Shown: in pieces, positions 11,552-23,854 of the stretch | Layout: the number at the start of each line of letters is the position of its first letter | Numbering within the stretch: the stretch's first letter is position 1 | DNA from: Dolomedes plantarius | Taxonomy: Eukaryota; Arthropoda; Arachnida; Araneae; Dolomedidae | Length of the DNA stretch: 64,000 nt | Reading direction: 5' to 3' | NCBI GenBank assembly: GCA_907164885.2 | Contig: OU015490.1 | Coordinates: 97,249,104-97,313,103 of the forward strand | Program-made: the position numbers and the translations under genes | The notes under the pieces: model-generated | What the model saw: the letters and a program-made list of their open reading frames with translations, nothing else | Databases searched by the model: none | Told to the model about the DNA's origin: nothing

Positions 11552-12660
11552 TGTTGGATATCGTTAACCGATGGTGAATTGACGACATCGGTTAACGATA
11601 TCCAACATTCAATAATAATCGCAAAACGCCTAACATTAATGGCAAAACGCCTTGTTATAAATATAAAAACTTCTAAATCAGACTTCTAAATCAGGTAAAA
11701 TAAAAAAAACATTACCTTTTATTCGGTAAGCACACAGGCAAAAAAAAAATAATGAAATACATCAACAAAAAGTGGAGAGGTGAAAAAACAAATAAGAGAA
11801 TCCAGTATTTATACATGACATGATTAACTCTAACTGGTCGACGGATGGGGGGGAAATAAGCATTGCCACTTTAGCAAAACCAAACAAAGAAACTTAAGGG
11901 GACAGGGGTCACAATTGTAAAATTTGTCCAAAAATTCGATTTTTTTATTTTATTGAATTGTAAAACTACGGACGAGTAGGAATGTGTTGCAAAAAGAATT
12001 TTTAATTTCTGTGATTACTTTCCTAGTTATAGGCTTTTGTATTTAATTTATATATTATGAGGGAACTAATAGCAATAACTTTAAATGTGTTTTTCTCAAA
12101 ATTTTCATGTCATACGAATATTCAAACTTCTCCAGGCACATTTCTAGTTATCGTATTGCTTTGAAATTTAAGTTTTATATACTTAACTGTATATCAAATA
12201 AATCTTATTGAAAAAAATTATGCTTCGTAGCTCAGAATTTCTAAATTTTTTACTTGAAAAGATGATTTATAGGTAGTTTGCGTAGTAAAAAGGGTGTTTT
12301 TACTATTATTATTTTTTTCTCTTTATATTTTTAATGAATGCTTAAAATAAGCAATAAGTTTCATTGTTTGTTCTATAAGGTATCTTGCAAATAAAAATTA
12401 CCATATTATATCCAAAAGAAAAGCGCATGGACCATTTTTAATGAAGCCAATTTTTGATAAAATTCATAATTCATAATGCATAAATTATGAATATTTAATA
12501 TGTAAATTTTAACCACTTTTACATATCTATGGTACTAATCACATATTAAAATTTCAACCAAATCCATTCAAAATAAAAAAAGTTAGTTTGAAGGTCCACT
12601 GACCCATTAAATTATAAAAACAGAGGGTCAATTAACGTCATCGGTTAACGATATCCAACA
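11552..12660. mobile_element. TG...CA DNA element with perfect 22-bp terminal repeats and 5-bp target duplication
   Basis: The left end TGTTGGATATCGTTAACCG (11552) is the exact inverse of the right end ending CGATATCCAACA (12660); the 22-bp arms match perfectly. AAATG flanks it on both sides (11547-11551 and 12661-12665). At the left end the same 22-bp arm is also present inverted at 11586-11607, forming a perfect hairpin with a 12-base loop. The ends fit the TGTNR...YNACA pattern described for Ginger-type transposons, which make short target duplications, but no transposase is present. An LTR-type origin is the alternative, since TG...CA ends with a 5-bp duplication are shared by both. Another TIR element (11894-12610) fills most of the interior. 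Confidence 0.7.
11894..12610. mobile_element. TIR element of the AAGGGG-type family nested in the TG...CA element
   Basis: The left end is TTAAGGGGACAGGGGTCAC. The right end on the minus strand is TTAATGGGTCAGTGGACCTT. The first 17 positions agree at about 13. The interior is AT-rich with no coding frame. The ends resemble those at 52276-53219 and, more loosely, 3599-4232. Boundaries are approximate. Confidence 0.5.
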
Positions 12661-13070
12661 AAATGATACTTTAAATTTCATGGTTCTATATAAGATTCAC
12701 GTTATGCGCTATACACAATTACTGAAGGAAGTATGTTTATTCATAATAAATATTAGCATTGGTTAGTTTTTGTATGCCTGGAGCAACATTTATACAAAAA
12801 GTTAGAGTTAATTTCTTTTTCAACTGAAATATATCGAAATACATAAAAAAAACATAATCATATATTCCGGTCAAAAAAAGCCTAAAAAGGTCAATATTTT
12901 CATTATAAAATCTATCATAGAATGTTATCCGAGCACTGGAACAACTCACAAATGGCATTTTTTTTGTCTAATGATGAGGAAATTTGAAAAGAGACATGTT
13001 TGTAAAAAGAGACATGTTTGTCTCCGTTTGTTATTCCCCTTGATTTGCTGCCTACTTTAGTATGGAAAGA

Positions 13071-13190
13071 TCATATAGATGAGCCAGCATTGCTCTCTAT
13101 GAGGGGGACGACCAAGCCTTATTCGGGATTTCAACCCAAGCCCACTGCCGGGCATCTCTGAACAATAACCAATACACCACATTGGGGCCT
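13071..13190 (-). mobile_element. SINE head, second tRNA-like head type
   Basis: On the minus strand it has a box A-like GTGGTGTATTGGTTATTG and a box B-like GGGTTGAAATCCC. It then continues GGCTTGGTCGTCCCCCTC and AGCAATGCTGGCTCATC, a body segment also seen at 39385-39600. It sits head-to-head with the SINE starting at 13230. No tRNA cloverleaf can be completed, so this is a SINE relic rather than a tRNA gene. Confidence 0.65.
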
Positions 13191-13229
13191 CATAAGTCAA
13201 ATACAGCGGTACATATTGGATTTGACTGG

Positions 13230-13456
13230 CGTTTGCGGCCCTGTGGTACAGCGCGCTGTATTTCGGTGCTGAGGGTGCTCGGATCGAATTCCGGCGTTGT
13301 GCCACGAAAACTGCCTCCATTTGTGTCGTCCCTTCTTAGGGGGTATTGCTGTCCACCTGTATGGCGTCCCCATAATAAAATGGACAGTAAACTGTGGCGT
13401 AGTATAGGCGAATGTTTAACGACAAGTGCTTCTGCATTGGGAAAAATAAAAAAAAG
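13230..13456 (+). mobile_element. tRNA-derived SINE, body type 2
   Basis: The tRNA-like head has GGCCCTGTGGTACAGCGCG in the box A position and GGATCGAATTCC (13281-13292) in the box B position. The body reads GTCCCCATAATAAAATGG, then CAAGTGCTTCTGCATTGGG, and ends in an A-rich tail (AAAAATAAAAAAAAG). It is the best preserved copy of this body type in the window. The 108- and 98-residue frames on the two strands here are translations of the SINE and not genes. Confidence 0.8.
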
Positions 13457-13667
13457 CTTTTGTTGGGTTTTGAGCGCTACGGTCAAATTATTACTGCACG
13501 ACAGCTAATTAGACCGGAGCCTACTGCTTAAATCTGATTCGGAACGACTGCAAACATCCATACCAAGAGTGGAACTCGAAATTAAATCATTCGTTATTTA
13601 AATCATATTTTATCAGCTATGTTGGAATAAAAACTTTTTAAATAATCATATGGTACGTTGTTTTGAG

Positions 13668-14052
13668 CAAAAAAAATTCCGGTAGCCTCTTCTAACGAAA
13701 CTACAGAGGGGTATTAACGTAGGATTACTTATCGTTGCTAATTTTGTCTTTTTGATATCTGTTGTCATCTAATATTTGCCATTGGAAATTTACAAAAAAT
13801 GTATGTATGTGTTATGTATATATGCATCTATATACATGCACGTATGTATGTGTATACATACGTGCCATTTTTTATATATGCATGACAAAATTTTGGCGCA
13901 TTTTGGTACTTTTCTGTTTAACTGTTTACTGCTTGTCCAAGCGATACAGACTGAGTGTGGTGCGCTGCTAAAATTATAACTTGCCAGGTGCTTTTAGCGT
14001 CTGAAATTTTGCTTTCCGGAAGACCGTTATGGAGGAACGTAATTTTACGTTA
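13668..14052 (+). repeat. Dispersed repeat X, uninterrupted copy
   Basis: The left part reads CTCTTCTAACGAAACTAC, then AACGTAGGATTACTTATCGT. The middle is a TATG/TA-type simple repeat around 13800-13875. The right part reads ATTTTGGTAC, then GTTTAACTGTTTACTGCTTG and TTTTAGCGTCTGAAATTTTG. The right part recurs inverted at 15640-15815 and the left part inverted at 18441-18545. The frames at 13762-13979 are simple-repeat translations. Class unknown; the ends do not show clear inverted repeats. Confidence 0.6.
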
Positions 14053-14159
14053 AAAAGGAACAATGTTTTTCTGTTACGCTACATACCAGGAAATTTCATG
14101 CGTTTCACAAATTTATATCACAAGTTGGATTGGTCTTGTATGCTCAGTTTCAAATATAC

Positions 14160-14182
14160 GATAATCTCTCTCTCGATAAGAC

Positions 14183-14273
<91 letters not shown>
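14160..14273. repeat. Compound (TC)n-(TA)n microsatellite
   Basis: A short TC run (14166-14173) is followed by a longer TC run (14189-14218), which passes directly into TA repeats (14219-14273). The TC-to-TA junction coincides with the expected 5' end of Helitron copy B (TCTATATATA). The 87-residue minus-strand frame here is repeat translation. Confidence 0.95.
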
Positions 14274-14278
<5 letters not shown>

Positions 14279-15015
14279 GTTCCGTACCTGACTGGCATAT
14301 AACGCACAGACCAAACCGCTATACCTAAAGGGCTGAAATTTTGTATAGCGTATCTTCTTATAGTGTAGGGGTGCACTAAGAAAGATTATTGAAAAATTCT
14401 TCTTAGATTTTTAAATTAAATTTTTAAACTGTTTTAGCAATTTTTTTTAAGTTTGCATTTAAAATAATGATCTGAGGGTTATAAAAATTTATATTACGAG
14501 AAAAATCCTAAAAATTCCTTTAAAATGAAATCTTTTCGAATCTTTTTCTCCATTTTCTGATTTTTGGTTAATTTTTAAAGATTACTTTTTACAATTTAAT
14601 TTATTAAATGCTGATCACGAGATTTCTTTTCTTTTTGGGATACTTTAATTTAATTTTGCGTCACGTGCATAACAACGAAATAAACAAAAAATATTTTTTT
14701 TTCTTGCTATTGCGGCAGACAATTAGACATTATCCAAAACAATATTATAATAAATTAAAGAAATGTTTCTCAAACAGTACTATATTAACTGTACTATATA
14801 CTTTAGCATGTTCTATTAGATTTAATTTGAATATTTTTTTCTACATTATTTTGTCTATAAAAATATCCGCTACTATTTTTTATAAATAAATAAATAAATA
14901 AAAAATTAAATTATATATATATATATATATATATATTGATTGGCATTAATTGCATACACTGACCGTTATATTTAATTTGAATGTACTCCGTAGCCAAGCG
15001 CGGGTACTCATCTAG
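14216..15015 (+). mobile_element. Non-autonomous Helitron, copy B
   Basis: The 5' part TCTATATATA (expanded) is followed by ATAAAACAGTTCCGTACCTG and CGCACAGACCAAACCGCT, shared with copies A and C. The 3' end is GCCAAGCGCGGGTACTCATC with TAG, giving CTAG at 15012-15015. It carries a TAAA and TA microsatellite near 14885-14936 and no coding sequence. The base after CTAG is A rather than T, so the target site may have decayed. Confidence 0.75.
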
Positions 15016-15639
15016 AACGAATATAAATCCCAATGCGTAAAAATAACGTTGAAAAAGAAGCAGTAAATCCTCAGGAAATTTTTATATCCTACGCTTAGGG
15101 AAAAGTTTCAAAACAGATGTAAGTTTTAGTTTTATATATCGTGTCTGGAGTTAAGGATAAATTTGGATTCTTATTGGTTTCACCATACTAGAAACTCATT
15201 TTAAATTTAGAATCTATATCGCCAGAGGAGGAGGATTTTATGCCCTTTCACAGCTTCGGGCTATGAGAAAGATTTCGTGCATTTTTTTAGTCTTATCTTT
15301 CCAGAATTTCCGATTAAATGTTAGTATTTTTATACAAAGAAATATTCATGAGAAATATCAATATTATGAGAGGAGTATAATGTTTAAGAGATCATTCTCC
15401 TGATCAAAAATTTTAGTCAAGGTATCAAAATTTGTTTAATTTTCCTGAAGGATAATTATTCATACAAATGAGCAAGGCGGCAGTTTTCCAAGAACTGGAA
15501 CCATTGCGATAATATTAAGGAATAATTTGAAAAAGGTTAGATGTTTAATAAGACTCAAGGAATCAAAGAAAATCTATAAAATAAAGATTCTGACTTCAGA
15601 TAATAGCTTATGAGGACTCAGCGCACTTTGATTTTTAAC
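15016..15639. other. No recognised feature
   Basis: AT-rich sequence without a coding frame, RNA gene or repeat that I could match elsewhere in the window. Confidence 0.35.
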
Positions 15640-15815
15640 GTAGGATTACATTCCTCCATAACGATCCTCCGGAAAACAAAATTTCAGTCGCTAAAAGCGT
15701 CAGTCATCGCGAGTTATAATTTTGGCAGCGCGCCGAACGCAGTCTGTTTCGCTTGGGCAAACAGTAAACAGTTAAACAAAAATGTACCAAAATGAGTTAA
15801 AATTTTGACTGACTG
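15640..15815 (-). repeat. Dispersed repeat X, right half of a split copy
   Basis: On the minus strand this matches 13880-14052: ATTTTGGTACATTTTTGTTT, AACTGTTTACTGTTTGCCC, then TTTTAGCGACTGAAATTTTG. The matching left half lies at 18441-18545, with about 2.6 kb of LTR elements and microsatellite in between. Confidence 0.65.
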
Positions 15816-15965
<150 letters not shown>

Positions 15966-15977
15966 GTAATGTTTTTA

Positions 15978-16226
15978 TGTTGAGGAACTTCAGAATAGAA
16001 AATAATCGTAGAGTCTTGGAATAAAGAAGTCGTCGAACCGTTTAGGCAATGCGTGTGGTCGAACCGGAGCCAGGCGACTGAGAAGTCAAATCAAAAGTCC
16101 AGGCGAAGATCACAAACATCTCAAATGTTGATTGAATTGTAATTTTATTTGGATTATTTCGATGGTTTAATTACACTTCATTAGAGTCACAGTTAAAATT
16201 TATTTACGGATTATCATATTTCAACA
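15978..16226 (-). mobile_element. LTR, probably Copia-type
   Basis: On the minus strand it begins TGTTGAAATATGATAATCC and ends GAAGTTCCTCAACA, giving TGTTGA...TCAACA ends. Immediately before it on that strand lies AGCCTAAGGGCAG, which resembles a degenerate polypurine tract. That would make it the 3' LTR of a truncated element. The flanking 5 bases do not match, so it is not a clean solo LTR. Assignment to Copia rests on the TGTTGAAATATG start and is inference. Confidence 0.55.
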
Positions 16227-16600
16227 CTGCCCTTAGGCTGTCGGAACAGCACATGATAAAATAAAAGACAAAGGGACGCAACGCGCCCCAAATTTGACGT
16301 CCTAACAGTTCCATGGCAAAAATACAAAGGTCCCCGATATAAACGCTCAGAGCTCCAAGGTAGAGGCGCACTGACCTTTTAATTGTTTAGAAGCGGGCAC
16401 ATTACCCTATCACACCACTACGACAAGATCACGCCAAGCTTCTAGAACAGATCGACTTATCTAATGCTCTCTGACCGCACGTGGCGTTTAAGGGGAAAAA
16501 ATAGATTACTTTGGTTGGATATAGGCCACAATCAGGATTGAGGGACGGTGTTCTGTTGCAATAAGGTAAAAGAATTTAGAAAAAAGCGTGTTAGTGATAA
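16227..16600 (-). pseudogene. Probable internal remnant of the LTR element
   Basis: This ~370 bp stretch is richer in G and C than its surroundings and adjoins the inner side of the LTR. All frames are broken and I recognise no reverse transcriptase, integrase or gag motif. The link to the LTR is by position only. Confidence 0.3.
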
Positions 16601-16623
16601 TGAAAAGGATTGAAATTTGTTTC

Positions 16624-17027
<404 letters not shown>

Positions 17028-18074
17028 GAGAGCTCGACAGGATGTTGACCTTTTAAGAAATACAACGGAAATTACGACTTGCATTTTGAGAAAGTGAGGA
17101 CGCCTTTGCTCTACAGGAATTTTGGTTTCGAATCCCACATACGTTCTTTAATTAACCAGCTTGAAATGACCAAAGCTAAAACATTCCTCATCCCACACCA
17201 TGAAATTGCTACAGAAGTCGACTACATTGAAGCAAGTAAAGATGCCATTGTTCCGGTTCGTTCCAGTTTTTTTTAATTCTGTTTCCCGCCTGACCTCACC
17301 ATTTTCCCCCGTATCTGACTACGCCATCTTTGTGTAAAGTACCAGACCTTTGGTATTGATGTTGAAAGTTAATTTTGACAGCATTTGATAAATTTATTCT
17401 ACTAATTGCTGAAAGAATAATTTTAATATTTTTGTGTACATGATCTAGAGAAAAACTTGAAATTGAAAACCAATGATAAAAAAAATAAATAAAATAAAAT
17501 ATATTGCGTAAGGAAAAGTCAATAACTAATGTTAAACGTAATAATAATAAACAACAAAGAACATTATTTTTCTAAAAAAGTGACTACAACCCAGGAGATC
17601 TCCAAAAGAACTAAACATTATTCAATGACTAAGACTGTGAATAATAATTACTTTGTGTTTTTACAACTAGTTGAAATGTACCCGTGCAGCACTCTGAATA
17701 CTTTCAAAGACTGTGAAACACATGTCAGGGACTGAGACATGCACAATTTTTTTTTTACTTGTATTTGTATTTGGAACATCTTTACATCTGTTGTTGTTAG
17801 TGTTTTCATTTAAGTGTACCATACCATTTTTATTTTACTCCAGCTATTTGTTTTTAAAATTATGCCATTTTTCATACTATTATGTCTTTCAACTGAACAT
17901 TTTAACATAAGAATTTGTGATTTTCGAGCCAGTTTCAAACTAATATTCAAACTACTAATTTTGATGTTCTCACTATCTGGAGTGTCTTGGAGAGTCGACG
18001 GCTGGAAGTCACTTATCTGGAGAGTCGACGGCCGCGGCTCCAATCCATTTTAAATGGGGGGGGGGAGTATATTC
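17028..18074 (+). other. Internal region of the LTR element
   Basis: It contains frames of 65 residues (17079-17276) and 68 residues (17529-17735) with no recognised domain. Near the 3' end the motif CTGGAGAGTCGACGGC occurs once exactly and once with small changes (17978-18033), just upstream of the purine tract at 18051-18067. Confidence 0.6.
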
Positions 18075-18375
18075 TGTGATAATATTACTAACTACCTATA
18101 ATTGCCCATTCTGTACTTCATCTCTGCCATGGTAACCCGTCCTTCTTGTCTTGGCGTAAACGCTTCGCTTTCCCACATACTAACTTCTTCCGCCAATTCT
18201 GGCAACCTCTCTGACCTAATTCTCTTTTGGCGCTCTTTGCGGGAGACGCTGGACTGGCTCGAAGCGAGTAAGATGTGTTGCTTTACTGTTTAATAAATTA
18301 GTTTGTTCCTGAAGCTGATTTTATTATTTTCCGGCCACGATGTATGCTCTTATTTCATGAGATGTCCTTACGGAC

Positions 18376-18381
<6 letters not shown>
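18075..18381 (+). repeat. 3' LTR
   Basis: It is the same length and ends as the 5' LTR. It is preceded by the purine tract and TATATTC, and followed directly by a (TA)n array (18382-18440). Confidence 0.8.
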
Positions 18382-18442
<61 letters not shown>

Positions 18443-18545
18443 TTTACACATACATACATATACATGCAAAAGAGGTAAGCAACGATAAATAATCCTACAT
18501 TAATAACCCGCGGTAGTTTCGTTAGAAGAGACTACCTAATTTTTT
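18382..18545 (-). repeat. (TA)n array and left half of split repeat X
   Basis: After the TA array (to 18440) and a short CATA-type run, the minus strand reads GGTAGTCTCTTCTAACGAAA, then AATGTAGGATTATTTATCGT. This matches the left part of the uninterrupted X copy at 13668-13740. Confidence 0.65.
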
Positions 18546-20189
18546 TATTTTTTTCTTTCTTTTTTTTTTTTTTTTTGTATCGGACTCATTTTACCTGTTT
18601 CGTAAATAGCAGAATGATATTATGAAACTAAATGTTTTTTAAAAGAAACAGTTTTGCCATATATAACAAGAAAAATCATAATGTTTAAAAAAATAATATA
18701 CTAGCATATTATAAAGAACTAAAAATTATAATATATTAAAATATTATAAATTACTAAAAAATTACAATGTACTAAAATATTACGATATACTAAAATAAAT
18801 ATAATATGCTAAAATATTATAATTTGCTAAAAAAGTTATAATATATTTAAAAACGTTTTTAACAAAGAAATTTAAAAGTTTCATTCCTTCCATTGTTAGT
18901 ACTTTCATTATATTTTAATTATGCTCATGGAAGTGTTTTTTTTTTTTTAATTCTTGGACTAATTTTCTAACACATCGATCATTTCATAAGGAAAAAAGAA
19001 AAATATGTCCATGTAAAAATTTATTTATATAACATATTCAATTTGTAGTTACATCTTAATGTTATTTTCCTTTAATTTTATTGCAAAATCCACATACAGA
19101 ATTCAAAATAATTCTGTATGTGGATTAAAAACATACTGCATTTAAAAACATAATGCTTATTGTATGAAAAATTCAAAACGCGTTTAAAGTATCTATTGAA
19201 GGTTTAAAACAAAGCGCCATATAAAGAAACACGAACTAAAAAAAACTTCAGAAATTTCAGAAACTTCACTAAGAAAAAGTATTAGTAGCGTCAGTTTCAA
19301 AACTACGTCGCTTAAAATAATCGGATCGTGACAAAACGTAATTACAATATGAATGTACAGATGAAAGAAATATGAAAGATCGACATATTTTTATCGTTTT
19401 TGTCAAAAAAGTGGGTCACTTGAACTTAAAAGGCACTGTAAATGTTATTGAAAAAAACGTATATACTATATCGAAGATCTTTACTTATTACTATTGCTTT
19501 GCATTCTTCCTTTCTACTAAAACTTTTTAAATTTCATATTCTATAAAATAAAATATTCAAGGAAAGTTATATTAAATTTTAAGCACTATGTTAAATATAA
19601 AATCATATAAGAGTTTGTGACGTATAATACTGAATTTTCTGAAAATAAGCTTTTTGAAAAAATAAATTGTTTGTAAACGTTGTCATACTCAAAAGACATG
19701 TCTTTACAGTGACATATTTATGAAAACTTGAAATATAAAATCTTGAATGGAAGGCGAATAAAAAAATGGTTTGTCATACTCAGTTTTGATCAATTAATGA
19801 CAAAATATGAACATCGTCTTGACAATAATGTTTCAAATGGTAGGATAAAAGGAAATTAAAATTGACAGATTTCAGAGCTTTTGCTTTAGAGTAGGGTTTT
19901 TTTTTTTTGTATGCTTAAATTTAGATGTTAATATGATTTAATCTACTTCATGACATATATAAAAATATAAATCAAATAGGAAATATAATATATATTTCTA
20001 TAGAAAATTTAAATTTTTATAGGGTTATTTAGCCATGTATGGTACTTTTAACTTTTTATTGGTGTACGCATATCGGAAAGGAATGCTGAAGTATTTCTTT
20101 TGACTTTCATAAAAAAGGTGCCGAAGAAAATTAACTTATAATGGTATTAAGCCCTTTCTAACGGAACTCATGGTAGAAGTATATAACCT
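18546..20189. other. AT-rich interval with one perfect hairpin
   Basis: There is no coding frame. From 18680 to 18850 the phrase TAATATACTAAAATATTA recurs in degenerate form. At 19087-19126 a perfect 17-bp inverted repeat (AATCCACATACAGAATT) folds around a 6-base loop; it may be a relic of a foldback element. Nothing else is seen. Confidence 0.5.
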
Positions 20190-20608
20190 GAAGGCTACTG
20201 TGTACTAACCCTAATGGATTCACTCTCCTCAATGTTAACCTATGGAGGAAATGTGTCAGTTATTTACACCTACATAAATGTTGATAATCCAATAAAAATA
20301 GTAGTTTCAGATAGCCTGAACTTTTCTGAAACTGGCAACAGGATTCATTTTATACACTTCGTCCACCAAAAGAATTTATGAGCATTTAAAACACACTACA
20401 CCAGATTTTTCCTCGAATAATTTAAATTTCAAAATATTATTTGTATTTTCATAAAAATGCCCCAAGGTGTACAATTTCTTTCTACATTATGGAGTACGAT
20501 TTTTAAAAGAAATTCTTTAAATCCAAGTCGGCAATCCTTTGGCAAATTTTCCCCATAGGTTAACACTGTGATGACGGAATTTAATAGTGTTAGTACAAAA
20601 CAGCTGTC
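20190..20608 (+). mobile_element. TTAA-bounded TIR family, copy 1
   Basis: The left end TGTGTACTAACCCTAATGG is followed by CAATGTTAACCTATGGAGG. The right end on the minus strand is TTTTGTACTAACACTATT, then GTGTTAACCTATGGGG. Inverted repeats extend about 60 bp. It aligns along its length with 34150-34579 and with the minus strand of 47611-48030. Non-coding: the 77-residue minus frame at 20429-20662 is chance. Confidence 0.75.
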
Positions 20609-23360
20609 AGTGTGTTTGGAACCCCTGTTTTGCGTACACCTTAAAGAACAGGCAATGGGCATTTTTTTCAGTAAGCTACATTTAAAGATTTGTGCGGAAG
20701 CTAGTTGAATTTAGGACACATAAAGGAAATTTCACTTATCCAAAAAGTTACTAAAATGTTAAAAATTCACTAACGAAATAAATGAGGGTGCAACTATAAT
20801 ATTTCCTTGAGTATAGTTATAGTCACGTAAGTGTCGTATTGTATAGCAATAGGAGGTTACCAGGTTAAAAATAAATAAATATATTTTTTTTTAATCTGAA
20901 GGTAAAGCTTGTAACTTGCAGTGTTGGAATGACGTAGATCCCGTAGTGGGGTGCTTCTGGGAATTTCAGTGAAAAATGACAGCACTCAAAGCAAAAGAGA
21001 AGTAAGTGCAGTTGTCTTAGACATGAAGGAGGTATTCCACTAAGCTTAAACTACGCAGTATTTTTCGATATGTTAAGCTAACTCCATGGTTGAAATAATT
21101 TTTTCTTTGTTCAGAGTTGTGTTGTTAGAGTTATGCGTGCATAAGATTTAAAAAATCATATCAATGACATGGATTCCACTAGCTTGAGGCAGCGAATATG
21201 CAAAATTTGTTTATATGACACATATTCCAAATCATTTTTAAACTATTTCCTTATACTGGAGAAATTAGGAGAACAGTAACACCCAGCTTATTAAAATTGA
21301 CACTAAAAATTTAGAATGGCTGCTAGCATAAATTTGTAAAATGTTTCATTAAGGCACATTAGGAGTTCAGGTCTCTATAAAATATTCACAAATACCAGGG
21401 TCCTATTTGATTCAAATTACGGAAACAACACAGTTTTGTTGGAGTCAGTAGAATACAGCTGAAACATTGAAAGGAGTTCTCCCTCAGGGAATAAGGGGAG
21501 GAGTGGAGAATTTACGAGCAGATTTCCCTACAAAGCGAAGCTTACGAAAATGAAACAACACATACAGAAATTGAGGGAAATTGCGACAAAATAGAAATGG
21601 GAATAGTGGATTATTAATTGGGATTTTTTCAGTATTTTCTTCAGTTTTTATGACTGAAAAATATTGTTTAATAAAAGAAATAAATCATGCATTTGTTACG
21701 ACGACATTCCTTCTCTCTTACATTTTACATTGCGTTGTTTTTAGCAGAAGGAAGACCCTGAGATGCAGTACAATCACGACTCCGGGAGCTCAAAATGCCA
21801 CGTGGAAGTCGTTTTCAAGATTTTAATATAAAATGCTCATCAACGAACTTCTCTCGCCAGTCAATAAGTGGGCATCTCAAATTGAACTCACAACCAACTA
21901 ACTCTTTTGGCTATGGTGAGCCCATCTCAAGTAAGGGTTGTCAGAAAATGTGTGCCTCCAGAAAACCGCCAACGAAACAAAGCTTATAAAGAAAAGGTGG
22001 GCCAACACCTAAACCCCTAGTGACTGGGACATAATGATCGGAAGTGCTGACTCGCCAAGGTAGAAGCCAGTCCCCCAAAACCTCAACCCACCAGTGGGGT
22101 CCTCCAAAAAGACTAATGATGACTATGAAGCCCAAATATGGAAGCAGATGTTCCAGCACACACTGCGACAAAGGAAATCCCGAAAACGAAAGAGAGACGG
22201 GGGAGAAGGACTGCAAAGGCATATACAATCGTTCTACAACATGCAAAAGTCGTCACAACACATTGTATTGTTAACATTCGGTTACAGCGGCTGAAATGTT
22301 GTCCAGGAATCAGAATAGTTGGTCAGCATGTAACTTTAAGTACAGTAAGGTCTGTATTCCTTGCCTAATTTTAAATCCAGCTTCAAAATTAGGAAATTAA
22401 ATTCAATCATTAACAAATCACGGGTTTACTTAAGTCTTTGTTTTATCTTAAAGTCTAGTAGAGGGAAATTTATTAAATAGATTACACAAGAAATACCAAG
22501 TCATTACATATGTTTAATACAGACATTAATACTTGAGATCATGTTTATATTTTCTTTCATATAATAAGGATTTCATTCATAATTTATTTACATAAATATA
22601 AATTCGAGGTATGTTTATTTCCTAGAAAAGAGATTATTGTGGTAAAGGAGCTAAAGCGTTGTAATGTAATTTCGATTGAAAGGCAAAATAACCGAAAGAC
22701 TGGGAGAGTACATCAATTTCTAATTTATTTTCGTAACTTTTAGACCTCAAGGAGATTGAGTTTCTAATTTTACATCTTAAGTATTATAACGCCAGCAGGT
22801 TTTGGGAAAGAGTGGACATCGTTCTTACACATATCTAGGGGATAAATTTGAATAGGTAAAAATAATTTTTTTTTCTTTAGTGCTGTTTACGTAACTTTTA
22901 TCTTGTGAGTGACGTGTATTTCGAATATCAGAATAAATCACTAAAAAAAACATGTTTATTATTCGTGTAAAATAATATCTGCAAAATCCATTTGACAATT
23001 TATAAAAACTTAAAATCTATTATATCTTTATCTTATAAATTTAAAATTATTTCCGAATATCCTCCATATACCACTCATAAAATCCATTCAAAACTTTCCT
23101 ACGAAATCCTGCACTGCCCTATGCATTATAAATAATGTTATGTCCCGCTAGTATAATTATGAAAATATTGCGTTGAATAAATTAGCAGGTTTCGTTACTT
23201 TCGGTCTAAAAATACCTGCTCATTTGCACTAGAAATTAATGATATGATTGTTATTACTTCCAAAGGGTAATGAAATTGGAATAGTTTTAAGTATTCTACT
23301 AACTACCAGACTATACGCATCATATACTTTAAAATAAAATTGTCACATATATATATTGTA
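20609..23360. other. Unassigned interval with a GC-richer, formerly coding-like segment
   Basis: Positions 21480-22370 are clearly richer in G and C than their surroundings and carry overlapping frames of 64-101 residues. A minus-strand frame (21941-22246) and a plus-strand frame (22094-22294, Lys/Arg-rich) are the longest. None shows a motif I can name. This could be a decayed retroelement, a processed pseudogene, or exonic sequence of an unknown gene; I cannot decide. The rest of the interval is AT-rich and featureless. Confidence 0.25.
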
Positions 23361-23361
23361 T

Positions 23362-23367
<6 letters not shown>

Positions 23368-23421
<54 letters not shown>

Positions 23422-23440
23422 TTATTTATTTATTTATTAA
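23368..23440. repeat. (TA)n-(TTTA)n microsatellite
   Basis: Pure TA from about 23368 to 23416, then five TTTA units. Confidence 0.95.
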
Positions 23441-23673
23441 TTTATTTTCTATCATATCGAAAAATATTTCTGGACAGAGAAGAATACAATTCTTTTAAAT
23501 TTTACTTCAACTTCAAAAGATAAATTATTTTAATAACTTCTCCATTCCCGAAAGGGAAAAATTTGAATAGAGGTAATTGGTTTAGCAGATGTATCAAGAA
23601 TTAAACATGGTTTATGTTTAAATTTGTATTTGAAAAATTTCAATCATAATAGTTCAAGTACATTAAAATATTA

Positions 23674-23854
<181 letters not shown>

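Noticed and set aside
13182..13508. Overlapping 108- and 98-residue frames on opposite strands as coding
   Set aside because: Both are translations of a SINE; the paralogous SINE at 2200-2415 is not open in the same way.
15978..16226. Clean solo LTR
   Set aside because: The 5 bases on each side do not match, and a purine-rich, internal-like sequence adjoins one side, so a truncated element fits better.
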